From Arenicola marina (Eukaryota > Annelida > Polychaeta > Arenicolidae), in the NCBI GenBank assembly GCA_964019135.1, contig OZ025253.1, positions 12,219,059-12,283,058 on the forward strand: a stretch of DNA of 64,000 nucleotides, given 5' to 3'. Both the position numbers and the translations under genes were made by a program. This document shows positions 11,390-21,100 of the stretch, in pieces; within the stretch, counting starts at the first letter, position 1, and every line of letters begins with the position of its first letter. The notes under the pieces are model-generated. The model was not told where the DNA came from. It made no database searches and saw nothing but the letters and a program-made list of their open reading frames with translations.

Positions 11390-14300
11390 CTGTAAAAATG
11401 AACACATAACAGGTTATCGTGAGGCGTTGGTCGAAGTAGTGCAAAGTGCTACAATTATTGGGCACTGAATCCACAGCGTGATGTCACTGTACGGAGTTCA
11501 GTACTGTGATTTTTAAATTAGCCGTTTACAGACCTCATCGAACACTGCCAACAGAGGAAGCTCGTTCCTCGTATCACCTTTGCCCAACGTAACTGGCAAC
11601 CTCGTGGTTCACCTCAACGGTGCTGGGGTCACGAATGGTTTTCCATGGTTGTTAAGGTTGAATTTCGCATTTTCTATGCAGAATTTGTAAAATGTAGACA
11701 TTCCGTTGTCGTACGATCACAATGGAGGAGTTAAGCGAAAACATAGTTTGCAATTAACAAGACCCCTAATTAATCAAAACTCGAATGACATCGTCCGTTA
11801 AGTGGATAAGTAGCAGCGAAGTACATGCTAAAAGTGGTATATTTGATGCCAAGCGTCGAATATATCTTCCATCAGATTCATTTTCTATTTTCCGGGATTA
11901 CTCTGATGGTTAGTTTTGACGTGGGGCCGAGGCACTATAGCGTAAGCGGAACTCCCTCTACCGGGAGATCGGCGACATCCGTGCTTCCTCACCCATCAAG
12001 GCAGATTAGTATAAGCGAAGACCGGCATTTTCCACCAGTGGATCTTATACTGTCCACACGTCTACCTTACCTGGTGATAGCTGTAGATATTACAAATTCC
12101 TCACTCGTCACTTACTTGGTGGGAGCAGCAGGTCGTAGACTCTCCACACCCTGATCTTTAACGAAGACTTCTTGGCGTTGTATTCGAACGACAGTTCAAC
12201 GTAACCAAGAACTGTAAAATAAATACCTCTTGTTATTATTACTTGTCATACAATAAACACTAGATGAAACGTGCACGTCATACAGATGGTGCATCACAAA
12301 CCACTAAGATGCACCATTAGTCTATGTAGCGAACAATCCCTCGAACAGATCTTCTATTCGGCGGACTCTTGGCTCCAAAACAGATACGCTGCTGGAATAA
12401 CATAGGACCTTGAATAGCGATATTGCTTGCCCATGTTGGCAGGCACATTACCCGTAAAAAGAAGCTGTTGTTTTATGATAGTCAGGACAGTGTTTCTGTG
12501 AGCGTTTGCGGCGTTAATATATATGAACGCAACGATCGATGTAAGGGAGTCTCTAAAGCTTAGTTGGTAAGCAGGCTCAGGTGACCGGTCATGGGGTCGC
12601 GGCCTCGCACCTGCCTCTGGGTCACGTGTCACCTTATGTTATTTCCCGGTGCTTTATTTGTCCGATTTAGCCTTCATGTGCAGAATAATGGCCTAAAACA
12701 CAAATTTGTTGTGCTCTCTAGGCGGTTCTATTTCCAGTACCGACGTGAGGCTTTTCTTTAATTTAAAATCATCTTCCGAATTTGCTATTCCAAACTCCAA
12801 ATGGTTCAGTCCGATGCGTCAGAGCGTTTCTCAATGGTAAGCCATCGTACCAGAGCCAGTGTCTTTGCCTCGTTCCCCGTGTTCGATGCCAGTCCAGGAG
12901 CCAGACAGCCGAGGGCTGGTTCCGCTGCTTCCGCTTGTCACGGACACTTCATCCGCATCCAGGGCAGTGTCCATGGCAGAGTCTACCCCGGAATCCCGAT
13001 CCCGGGGGCTTGTCTGTTCCAAGTCGGATTCCATGGCCTTTACCCCGCCGCCACGGTCGTCTGGGATGGATTTCGTACCTTTTTAGATATAAAAAAGCTA
13101 TCGTTTATGGATTTTGATGAACATGCATGACCAAGTTTCGAAAAGTATCTGTTTACTATATTTGACTGTTGATTTTAATATGATTTGTGCAATATTTATA
13201 TAAAGTAAACAATTTTTAATGACTCTTAATGATAGGATTTATATTAAAGCTAATGGCTGCTGAAGAAAACAGGTTTAGTGGGCGTGGTCAGAGAGGCATG
13301 CACCAGCGCTACTGCTTACCCACCTCAAAAAAAATCTTTGGTCAGGAGGATTACAAGAAAATCATAACGTTTAGAATTTTATATGAACACTTTTCATTAC
13401 CAGGCAAATTTGAATAAGGCTAAAAATAGTTCAATCAATCTGAATCCTTATTACCATTCTATATTTACAACTGCAATCAAATTAACATCGGTTTAAGACA
13501 TTCATGTCATGTCTCAGTTCAGTCAATCTACCAACTTAGTACAGTATAACAATGGTCTGACTATATACCGAAGAGGGTCAATTGCAAGAGTGGGCTTGCA
13601 CAAAAGGGAATTTATTAATGCATATGTATATGATAAGTGCTCTAATAATGTTTAATAATATTGAAATACAATTATACAACACGTCCAGCCCATTTTGCAC
13701 TTAGGTAAAAAAGACGCCCCCTTACGTCTTACATAGAAATGCCTCCCCTTCGGCCCCTGTGGATAAAAAGCAACCCCCTTAGGCCCCTGTGGATCAAAAG
13801 CAACCCCCTTCGGCCTCTGTCGATAAAACGCAACCCCTTCGGCCCCTGTGGATAAAAAGCAACCCCCTTAGGCCCCTGTCGATACAAAGCAACCCCATTC
13901 GGCCCCTGTCGATAAAAAGCAACCCCTTCGGCCCCTGTCGATAAAAAGCAACCCCTTTCGGCCCCTGTCGATATAAAAACAACCCCCTTCGGCCTCTGTC
14001 GATAAAACGCAACCCCCTTCGGCCCCTATGGATAAAAAGCAACCCTCTTCGGTAGTTGATACCCTTAAAAAAACTCACATTGTTCCGCCAACAGCGCTCG
14101 GCAACCGTCGGCGGCGCCCTCTAGTGGCGTGCATCCCTCGGCGTCTCTCTGAGTGACGTCACCGCCGGCATCCAGTAACAGCCGCAGCACAGTCACGTGA
14201 CCCTGGCGGCCCGCGTAGTGGAGAGAGGAGCATCCCCGCAAGCCGTCTCGTCGGTTTGGGTCACCTTGGCAACCAATGTAGAGTGCGAGATAAACATGCT

Positions 14301-14838
14301 GCATCATATAATAACCGGGATAAAGAGCCCTCCTTAGTGTTCAGGAATAACGGATGTATAACTCAACACAACGAAAGGAAAAAAATACTGCAACTATAAG
14401 ACTGGGCTTGATATCCTTGAACATCGAATTGCACTACCTATCTTGAAGAACTTAAAATGAGTCCACTAATTAAGTTTTTTTAAATATCTAGCTTCTAAAT
14501 ATGTTATGTTGGCTATTGATATCTAGAAAGCAAGGTTTTACAATGAAACAACATGGATTAGGCAATTATGACTAAGGTACATAATGTGTGGTTTCATAAA
14601 CTGCTGATAAAGCTTACATTTCCAGGGCTCATTTAATACCTTGGTGTTCAAGTAGAATCCTCACAATATCTAGGTCACCACTGTTGCATGCTTCATGCAG
14701 AGGGCTCCATTGATAAACTCCTAGTTGGTTTGGGTCAAAGCCTTGCTTCAAGCATTCCCTAACATCTTCCAAATCACCAAAGTGTATGGCTTCATGTAGT
14801 GGTGTGTCAGCAAGTGTCAAACCATCAGGTATCCCCAT
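10074..14838 (-). CDS. Ankyrin-repeat plus C2-domain protein
   Basis: Five exons (14640-14838, 14079-14264, 12851-13078, 12116-12211, 10074-11389) all join at phase 1 and total 2025 nt, or 674 residues. Residues about 10-128 are three and a half ankyrin repeats (TPLHEAIHFGDLEDV, SPLHEACNSGDLDIVRILL, SSLHYAGRQGHVTVLRLLL, CTPLEGAADG). Residues about 129-204 are a Ser/Asp-rich linker. A synaptotagmin-type C2 domain follows (GYVELSFEYNAKKSSLKIRV, then IYVKTYLLPDNRK). The usual acidic calcium ligands are absent: SDPYVK is SAIYVK and the late Asp loop is RQRYSRR. Calcium-independent lipid or protein binding is therefore more likely. The long tail is disordered and rich in Arg, Ser and Thr. I do not recognise a vertebrate counterpart with this order. 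A non-coding 5' exon or another N-terminal exon cannot be excluded. Confidence 0.8.
11390..12115 (-). other. Intron 4 of the ankyrin-C2 gene
   Basis: Bounded by CCACCAA|GTAAGTG and TTTTTACAG on the minus strand. No repeat or other exon stands out. Confidence 0.6.
12116..12211 (-). CDS. Ankyrin-C2 gene exon 4 (C2 first strands)
   Basis: The acceptor is ATTTTACAG|TTCTTGG and the donor CCACCAA|GTAAGTG, phase 1 at both ends. It encodes LGYVELSFEYNAKKSSLKIR followed by VWRVYDLLLPP, the first beta strands of a synaptotagmin-like C2 fold. It is too short to show as a long open frame. Confidence 0.88.
12547..12710 (+). mobile_element. tRNA-derived SINE, family 2, copy a
   Basis: The head AGTTGGTAAGCAGGCTCAGG and a GTCGCGGCCTCGCACCTGCC segment match copies at about 40410 and 41988. 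The 3' part has GATTTAGCCTTCATGTG and ends GGCCTAAAACA. It sits in intron 3 of the ankyrin-C2 gene, antisense to it. Confidence 0.7.
12851..13078 (-). CDS. Ankyrin-C2 gene exon 3 (Ser-rich linker)
   Basis: The acceptor is TCTAAAAAG|GTACGAAATCC and the donor GGCTCTG|GTACGATGG, phase 1 at both ends. It encodes a disordered acidic and Ser-rich linker (RDRDSGVDSAMDTALDADEV, then SVTSGSSGTSPRLSGSW). It has no domain. The call rests on phase compatibility and composition, so it is weaker than its neighbours. Confidence 0.65.
13270..13425. repeat. Dispersed repeat fragment, shared with about 16470-16605
   Basis: The segment with TACTGCTTACCCAC, ATCTTTGGTCAGGAGG, AGAAAATCATA and TTACCAGGCAAATTTGA recurs at about 16490-16605 in the same orientation. 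It also has GGGCGTGGTCAGAGAGGCATG, the complement of sequence at 16230-16252. It is a fragment of the foldback element described at 16222. Confidence 0.75.
13725..14052. repeat. Minisatellite, 28-29 bp unit
   Basis: About eleven units of the type CTTCGGCCCCTGTCGATAAA plus AGCAACCCC. It lies in intron 2 of the ankyrin-C2 gene, beginning about 25 bp after the donor of exon 2. The minus-strand frame through it is an artefact of the repeat. Confidence 0.9.
14079..14264 (-). CDS. Ankyrin-C2 gene exon 2 (ankyrin repeats 2-4)
   Basis: The acceptor is TTGCCAAG|GTGACCC and the donor GAACAAT|GTGAGT, phase 1 at both ends. It reads GDPNRRDGLRGCSSLHYAGR and so on to GCRALLAEQ, completing the repeat begun in exon 1 without a gap. 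Confidence 0.88.
14640..14838 (-). CDS. Ankyrin-C2 gene exon 1 (first ankyrin repeats)
   Basis: ATG at 14838 opens MGIPDGLTLADTPLHEAIHF. The donor is CACCAAG|GTATTA at phase 1. Codon use is more AT-rich than in the later exons. A possible upstream splice acceptor (ATATGTCAG) lies shortly before the ATG, so a further 5' exon is possible. Confidence 0.85.
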
Positions 14839-16060
14839 GTCTAGCTCCTGACATATGATTCATTCTGGCCTGTCAAGATAATGTAACACTTATTCAATTA
14901 TTCAAAAAAAAATTGATAATTCAATGCCAAACAATGAAATCAGTATTATTTCAAACGTTATGACTTACAGCTAATAGTCGTATAGATATTGGAGCTAAAG
15001 TCTGGCTTAAACAAGCTGAAAGAACTTCCACTGTATTCATGTGATGGATGTAAAAGCTGCTTGTCAAAGTATGGCTACACAGATATAACATACTTAGCCA
15101 GGTAAGGACATTAACTCATGATTGAAAACCTCACACAAAAATCAAGCCACTAGCTTTATTCAAAATCCCAATGGTAATTACACCAGTACAGATCTGTCTG
15201 TACCACTAATGACTAAGAAAAGGGATAAAATATTTTCCCTCCTTTTAACTGGTAACAATTTATTACTGTATATACTAATGTAAAGCATCAAATACTGTGG
15301 GAATACATAGTAATAGTGCCATTACTATAATAGCTCCAGACTATAACATAAACCTTCCAGCCCAGGGCCATCTTACAATATCAAGAATCATATTATCTTG
15401 TAAACGTCTGAAATATCTATTTAGGTTTAGCATGAAACTGCAAATAGAAGTCAAACAGAACCTGATAATTGCAGTAAACATAATATTGATTATTGGGCAA
15501 ATCATGATATTGACTATTGTACAAATCATGATATTGACTACAGCACTAATCCTGCCTTATCATTGACTTGGCTTTGTATAGACCTTGGCCTGTGCACTAA
15601 ATTAGCTTGGAGGTTATGCCTGTGCTGTGAATATGACAGTGTGGGGATATGTCAGGCATTAGGGCTATGCAACATAAAGACCAAAAAGCTGTTTTGGGGA
15701 TGGTGACGATGAGGGGGGAGGGACGGGGGCTGAGAGGGTAGGTAGAGGGTGCAAGCAACATGGCAGTGAGCTAGTGGAAATAATGAGGTAAACAGTGTGA
15801 CTTTGGACAAGAATGTAATGGTGTAACTTTAAAATACATATATAATCTCATGCAAAACCAAGTAAATCTCTTCTATCTATTGATGACTTGTAATAAATTT
15901 GACAAATGGACCTCTATCGCTCTTGAAATGACTATTAAAAGATGGTGATGAAGTGAACTATGATTAGCAGATGCAAACTTGCAAGTAGAATACTGGATGT
16001 CAACATAACTGAGCCTCTGATTCAAGACCAATGGCATATGATTCAACGCTCTTTCCAGAA
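14839..16060. other. Unassigned AT-rich DNA
   Basis: Upstream side of the ankyrin-C2 gene. A short direct repeat of AATCATGATATTGACTA occurs near 15500-15541. No exon or promoter element is recognisable. Confidence 0.4.
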
Positions 16061-16835
16061 ATACCTGGTGTTGATATACTTTCTTGATGTTAGAAGATAT
16101 AGAATAAGGTGTATAAAATATGAAAACACCAAGGTATTAGCCAGCCTGCCAGATGGGTGTCCAGTCTCAATTTTGGGGAGCAGATTTTAAGTTTGGCTAG
16201 CCATCAGATACTACTTACCTAGCCCTGGTACATGCCTCTCTGACCACACCCGTAAATGGAGCAAGGGTGAGAGCCATGCTGTTCACCGGGCCTAAAATTG
16301 CGGACCGGTGGCTCAAGTTGAAGGTGCTAACAGAAACTAAGGGAGTAACTTGACAGGTAGGCACTGCATATTTATTCTGTTAGAACCTTCAACTTGAGCC
16401 ACCGGTCTGCGATTTCTAATTTTAGGCCTGGTGAATGGCATGGCTCTCACCCTTGCTCCATTTACAGGCATGGTGAGGTATTTACCAGGGTTACTGCTTA
16501 CCCATTTAAAAAAATATCTTTGGTCAGGAGGTTGACAAGAAAATCATAGTGTTTAGAATTTTATATACATGTACACATTATATTACCAGGCAAATTTGAG
16601 CTGGCAAAAAAAAATTGTGGCTAATATCCTGGTAAACACTATAAATGCATGCATACACATAGCTTCTGGAGGGCCGCTTCTGGAGACACTGTTTCCCAGA
16701 ATGGAGTGGGACTCCCGAGGCGAGCTTTATTATGATAAAAGCTACAGTTAATTCCCTACTAATGTCTAAGGATTTAACATTGACACCGTTGTGCCCTTAG
16801 AGTAACAGGCTTGCCTGGGCTGGGGACACTACACT
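16060..16835. mobile_element. Diverged long-TIR element copy, interrupted by a foldback insertion
   Basis: The left part has ACTTTCTTGATGTTAGAAG. The right part has ATGATAAAAGCTACAG, ATTCCCTACTAATGT and AGGCTTGCCTGGG. In the intact copies (16893 and 19256) these pieces lie within about 180 bp of each other. Here they are about 650 bp apart, with a foldback element between them. Confidence 0.6.
16222..16490. mobile_element. Foldback element with ~110-bp arms
   Basis: The arms at 16222-16336 and 16374-16490 are inverted copies: TGGAGCAAGGGTGAGAGCCA against TGGCTCTCACCCTTGCTCCA, and GGTGGCTCAAGTTGAAGG against CCTTCAACTTGAGCCACC. The spacer is about 40 bp. It could form a long hairpin. No coding frame is present. 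Confidence 0.85.
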
Positions 16836-16892
16836 TGTTAAGTGCTGTTATTTAACTTTTAAGAATTAGGCTAAGTGGGACATGCATGATGC

Positions 16893-17621
16893 TTAGCGCA
16901 AGTGCCCCCAGGCAAGCCCGCTTCTCTAGGGGCACAACGGTAACAATGTTAAAATCCTTCGACGTTAGTAGGGAATCGAATGTAGCTTTTATTATAATGT
17001 GGGCGCATACAATAATAGTGCTTACATATTTTATATACCTTGTTCTATCTTCTGACATCAAGAAAGTGTGTCAACACTAGATTGTTGCAGTCATATTTTT
17101 GCGAACAAATGTTGGAGCATGCAACTTTTCCCTACCAACCGCCTTACATATGCAGCGCCACCTGGCGAATCCTGCCACTATTTGAACCATTTGTCGCCTG
17201 GGTCCCAAACGTTGTAACAGTGAATGACCTGCGAAAGAGGGTGCTGCTGTTGTCCTTAAGTTCAAAGCGAGCGACTGACAAGGCCCTCTAGCGGAGAGTC
17301 ATATGCTAATGGAGAAGAGAAACCAAGTCGCATTTACAGGTACCAGCATCCGCCAAAAACAAATTGGGCTGACGGCTGGTCGGTAACAGTTGTGTGCTCC
17401 AACAATTCTTCGCGCAAAAATAACCGAAACAACCTAGTGTCGACACACTTTATTGATGTCAGGTGATAGAACAAGGTATATAGAATACGTAAACACTATG
17501 ATCGTTCGAGCACAGATTATAATAAAAGCTACTGTCGATTCCCTACTAACGTTGAAGGATTTTAATATTGTTACCGTTGTGCCCCTAGAGAAGCGGGCTT
17601 GCCTGGGGGCACTTGCGCCAA
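16893..17621. mobile_element. Non-autonomous DNA transposon with long TIRs, copy 1
   Basis: The ends are inverted copies starting TTAGCGCAAGTGCCCCCAGG. Similarity continues for roughly 180-200 bp (CCGCTTCTCTAGGGGCACAA, TTAGTAGGGAATCGA). A direct repeat GCATGATGC flanks both ends (16884-16892 and 17622-17630), a 9-bp target duplication or a 7-bp one if the terminal C and G belong to the element. Long TIRs plus a 9-bp duplication suggest a Mutator-like MITE; hAT (8 bp) is the alternative. The element ends about 450 bp upstream of the CTDNEP1 start codon. Confidence 0.85.
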
Positions 17622-18069
17622 GCATGATGCATGTTGACTCTTAAACTAAAGTCACTGTCTTAGTCTTAGAAATAGTGAAGGAGCTTTTGTGCAAATACTA
17701 AGATGCAACTTGCAATTTTAAACGCCATGCAAACTCAATATGATATAAAGGTTGTAGATCTAAGCTTGTGGCACAGTAAAGGGAATAACGTTTGTGATAA
17801 TCAGTAAATAACTACACAAGAATCTGGAAAAACCACCGTTGCCTGACAACATGACGCCTTCGAGCACTTGCCAAACGGAAGCTGCGCAACGGAAGCTGCG
17901 CACGAAATGCAAACGCTGTGAACTCTGGGTAATTTGCATGGCGGACATGTACCCAACTGGCTAGTTTCGTTAGTGCCTCCGTGCATTCATCACTATTTTC
18001 TCCCGTAAGGAATGACATTTAGCTGAAATAATCGAAAGCATTGAAGTGTCTGAGGTTCCCGCAGTACTT
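17622..18069 (+). promoter_or_regulatory. 5' flank and probable 5' UTR of CTDNEP1
   Basis: Lies between the transposon and the CTDNEP1 ATG. An in-frame GTG precedes the ATG by eight codons but is not needed. No TATA box is clear. The promoter call is positional only. Confidence 0.3.
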
Positions 18070-18168
18070 ATGCCAAAACAATTTGTTATGGGATTGCGCG
18101 CTTTCGTCCTGTTTGCTGCCAAAGTATGGAGTTTTATTTGTTACTGCATACGAGGCCATATACGAGCG
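18070..18168 (+). CDS. CTDNEP1: CTDNEP1 exon 1 (membrane anchor)
   Basis: ATG at 18070 gives [20 protein letters not shown], aligned to the vertebrate N-terminal anchor. The donor is CGAGCG|GTGAGT at phase 0. Confidence 0.95.
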
Positions 18169-21100
18169 GTGAGTTTCCTGAAATCAAAGTTGCAGGCAAG
18201 CATGGTCCGAAATCGACACTTCAAGGAATTAACTTACCAATCTACTTGCTTCAGTGTAGCCTATCATGGTAAAGCCAACCTGCGTTCTTTACCATTGACG
18301 CTGCTAGAGATCCTTGGAATCAGGCCTATTGCGTGTGTCATTCATTCAATTACCTGATTATGAACTGTGTATATTCAGCGGTCTCACTTGATAGCAACCC
18401 ATTGCCTCACTATTATAGATGGCGTAACCTTGCGAAAAGACAGCTTAAATGACAATAAATCCTCAGTTCCTCATGTCTTACTCCTCGTAAAAAAGAAAAA
18501 TATAACCGTATCTGATGTTACAGGTTTTTGTCGACTTTTTCAAGGCGATGGGCTGCCGCCGTATTTGAATGCAATGTTACATACATGCTTGCGTTATGAG
18601 GTCCTTTCGCGAAAAGATCATTACACAACAATTTAATCAGCATAAATGTGATGCCTGAAAGTCTGTATATATGTATCGTAACCTGTCACGTGCAGTCAGG
18701 GATATCAGTCGATATGGCGCAAGACAAAATCAAGTTGCTAATAAACCTACAGTTGAAGTTACTGATCAGACTGATTGAGTTTCTCATATCTGTACTGCTC
18801 GTAAGAATGTTACAAGTTTTTGTTAACTTTTTCAATGCAAAAGGCGATAGGCTGCCTACATAACTGACATGCAATGTTACATATATACGTTATGAGGTCC
18901 ATTCGCAAAAAGACGATTACGTAACTATTTAATCGGCATCAATGGGATATATATTGCCTTAAGGTTTTCTTTTGAATTCATCAAGTTTAGCTTGCCCTTC
19001 TACTGTCTAATGCTTTAAGTGTCTTTTCGCAGCCTAGATATCATATCTTGTCTAAAGACAGACTGTAATGCTTTAAGTATCTTTTCACAGCAATATATCT
19101 CCCATTTACACTGATTAAATTATCGCGCAATCGTCTTTTTGCGAAAAGACAGCATAAGACCTAATAACGGAAATATATATGTAACATCATTTGTCACGAC
19201 AAGTTACGCCATTTAGTGAGGCAACAGGCAAGTATCTATCCAACATGGCGGCAGCTTGGTACAAGTGCCCCCAGGCAAGCCTGCTTCTCTAAGGGCACAA
19301 GGGCACGACTGAAGCTTTTAGTATAATGTGTGCTTGAACAATCATGTTTACATATTCTATATACCTTGTTCTACCATTTGACATCAATAAAGTGTGTGGA
19401 CACTAGGTTGTTTCGGTTATATTTTCGAGAAGAAATGTTGGAGCACACGACTGTTCCGGACCAGCTATCCGCTATATTTGTTTTTGGCGGATGCCGGCAC
19501 CTGTGAATGTGACTTGGTTCCTCCTCTCCGTTAGCATATAGCAGTATAGCTCTCCGCTAGAGGGCTTGGCAGTCGCTTACCTTGAACTTAAGGACAACAG
19601 CAGCGCCCTCTTTCGCAGGTTATTGACTGTTACAAAATTTGGGACCCAAGCTACAAATAGTTCAAATGGTGGCAGGATTTGCCAGGTGGTGCTGCATACG
19701 CATGGCGGTTGGTAGGGAAAAGTTGCATGCTCCAACATTTGTTCGCAAAAATATGACTGCAACAATCTAGTGTTGACACACTTTCTTGATGTCAGAAGAA
19801 GATATATAGTATATGTAAGGACTATTATTGTACGCGCCCACATTGTAATAAAAGCTACAGACGATTCCCTACTAACGTCAAAGGATTTTAACATTGTTAC
19901 CGTTGTGCCCCTAGAGAAGCGGTCTTGCCTGGGGGCACTTGCGCCAAGGCGGCAGCCCAACTGTCGCTGAACAGGGTCCGCATTGATATTCCTTTCGACA
20001 GCTGATACACCTGGTTAAACAAGAATTTTTTTCATGTTGTGAGCAGTAAAGACATTTAAAACCAAATCACCCTGATCAGCAGCTTCAAATCAGGATTTAT
20101 TGGCAGTTAAGCTGTCTTTTCGCTATAAAGTGAGACCTGTATTCAGTGGTAGATCTACTTGTCAAAGCAAAAGCATGAAAAATTAACTGACAAGTGTGAT
20201 TCAGGATTTTGACTAATGTCAAATTCATAAATGCTGTTGAGTTATGTTTCAGCCTATATTTTTCATGAATTTGCAAAAATCACTGAAAACAGGTGGAAAC
20301 ACCACTCTGCAGCATTTATTTATTTGACTTCAAGCCATTAGAATAGTGGCAATATCATAACCAGTTTTTAAATGATTTATATTACAGATTGGTTTGCGTT
20401 GTAAATGGTATAATTGGTTTAGACCACAGATAGTGTTGATTAATTGTTAAAACAGGTTAAAAATCCAGTGATGGAAGGGGTACAGATAGGATTATGGCAG
20501 TGTACAGGTTTAGAGTTAGAGGTATGGCTAACTGATTTGGCTTGGGTTATAGATTTAACCTTTAAATGTCGTTCAAAAATGCTAAGTGTGGGACAAATCA
20601 CTCATTCAGTATGCAATGTCACTCCTTTTAAAAGACATTTCCTGATTAAAGTATCCTTAATTAATAGACTTATCTATATGTTTCTTTCCTATATTCTTGC
20701 CACCAAGACAACACGTTCGTTTTTCATTAGTTCATTTATGATATCACAATAAGTGCTTCATTGTACTAGTTGGAGCTGGTGCTGGGGTTATTAAAGCTGC
20801 CAGTTTATAATAACTTGTTGTCCTATTATACATTTTCAGATCATCCAACATCAAACAATACGCTATGAAATCTTGCCAGTATCTCCACTTTCCAAGCAAA
20901 GGCTCAGTAAGTATTCCTGAAAACTGGTTGTATGGTGAGCAACGAACACATCTACCAATAATTTGTAGTTTCTGGGTAATTCACTATTCTTGCAGGGATA
21001 TATGAAAGTATTTCAGAATAATTCTTGTGTTATTATATTTACTTTTCAGATGTATCATATAGTAAATCAGTAAGTTTATTATGTTTTATGGAATATAATG

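Noticed and set aside
11390-11474. In-frame Met at 11474 as start of a separate C2-tail gene
   Set aside because: A strong acceptor (TTTTTACAG) at 11390 and phase-matched upstream C2 exon show this stretch is intron.
21050-21069. 20-nt microexon between CTDNEP1 exons 2 and 3
   Set aside because: It has AG and GTAAGT borders but would shift the frame; exon 2 to exon 3 directly matches the family without a gap.
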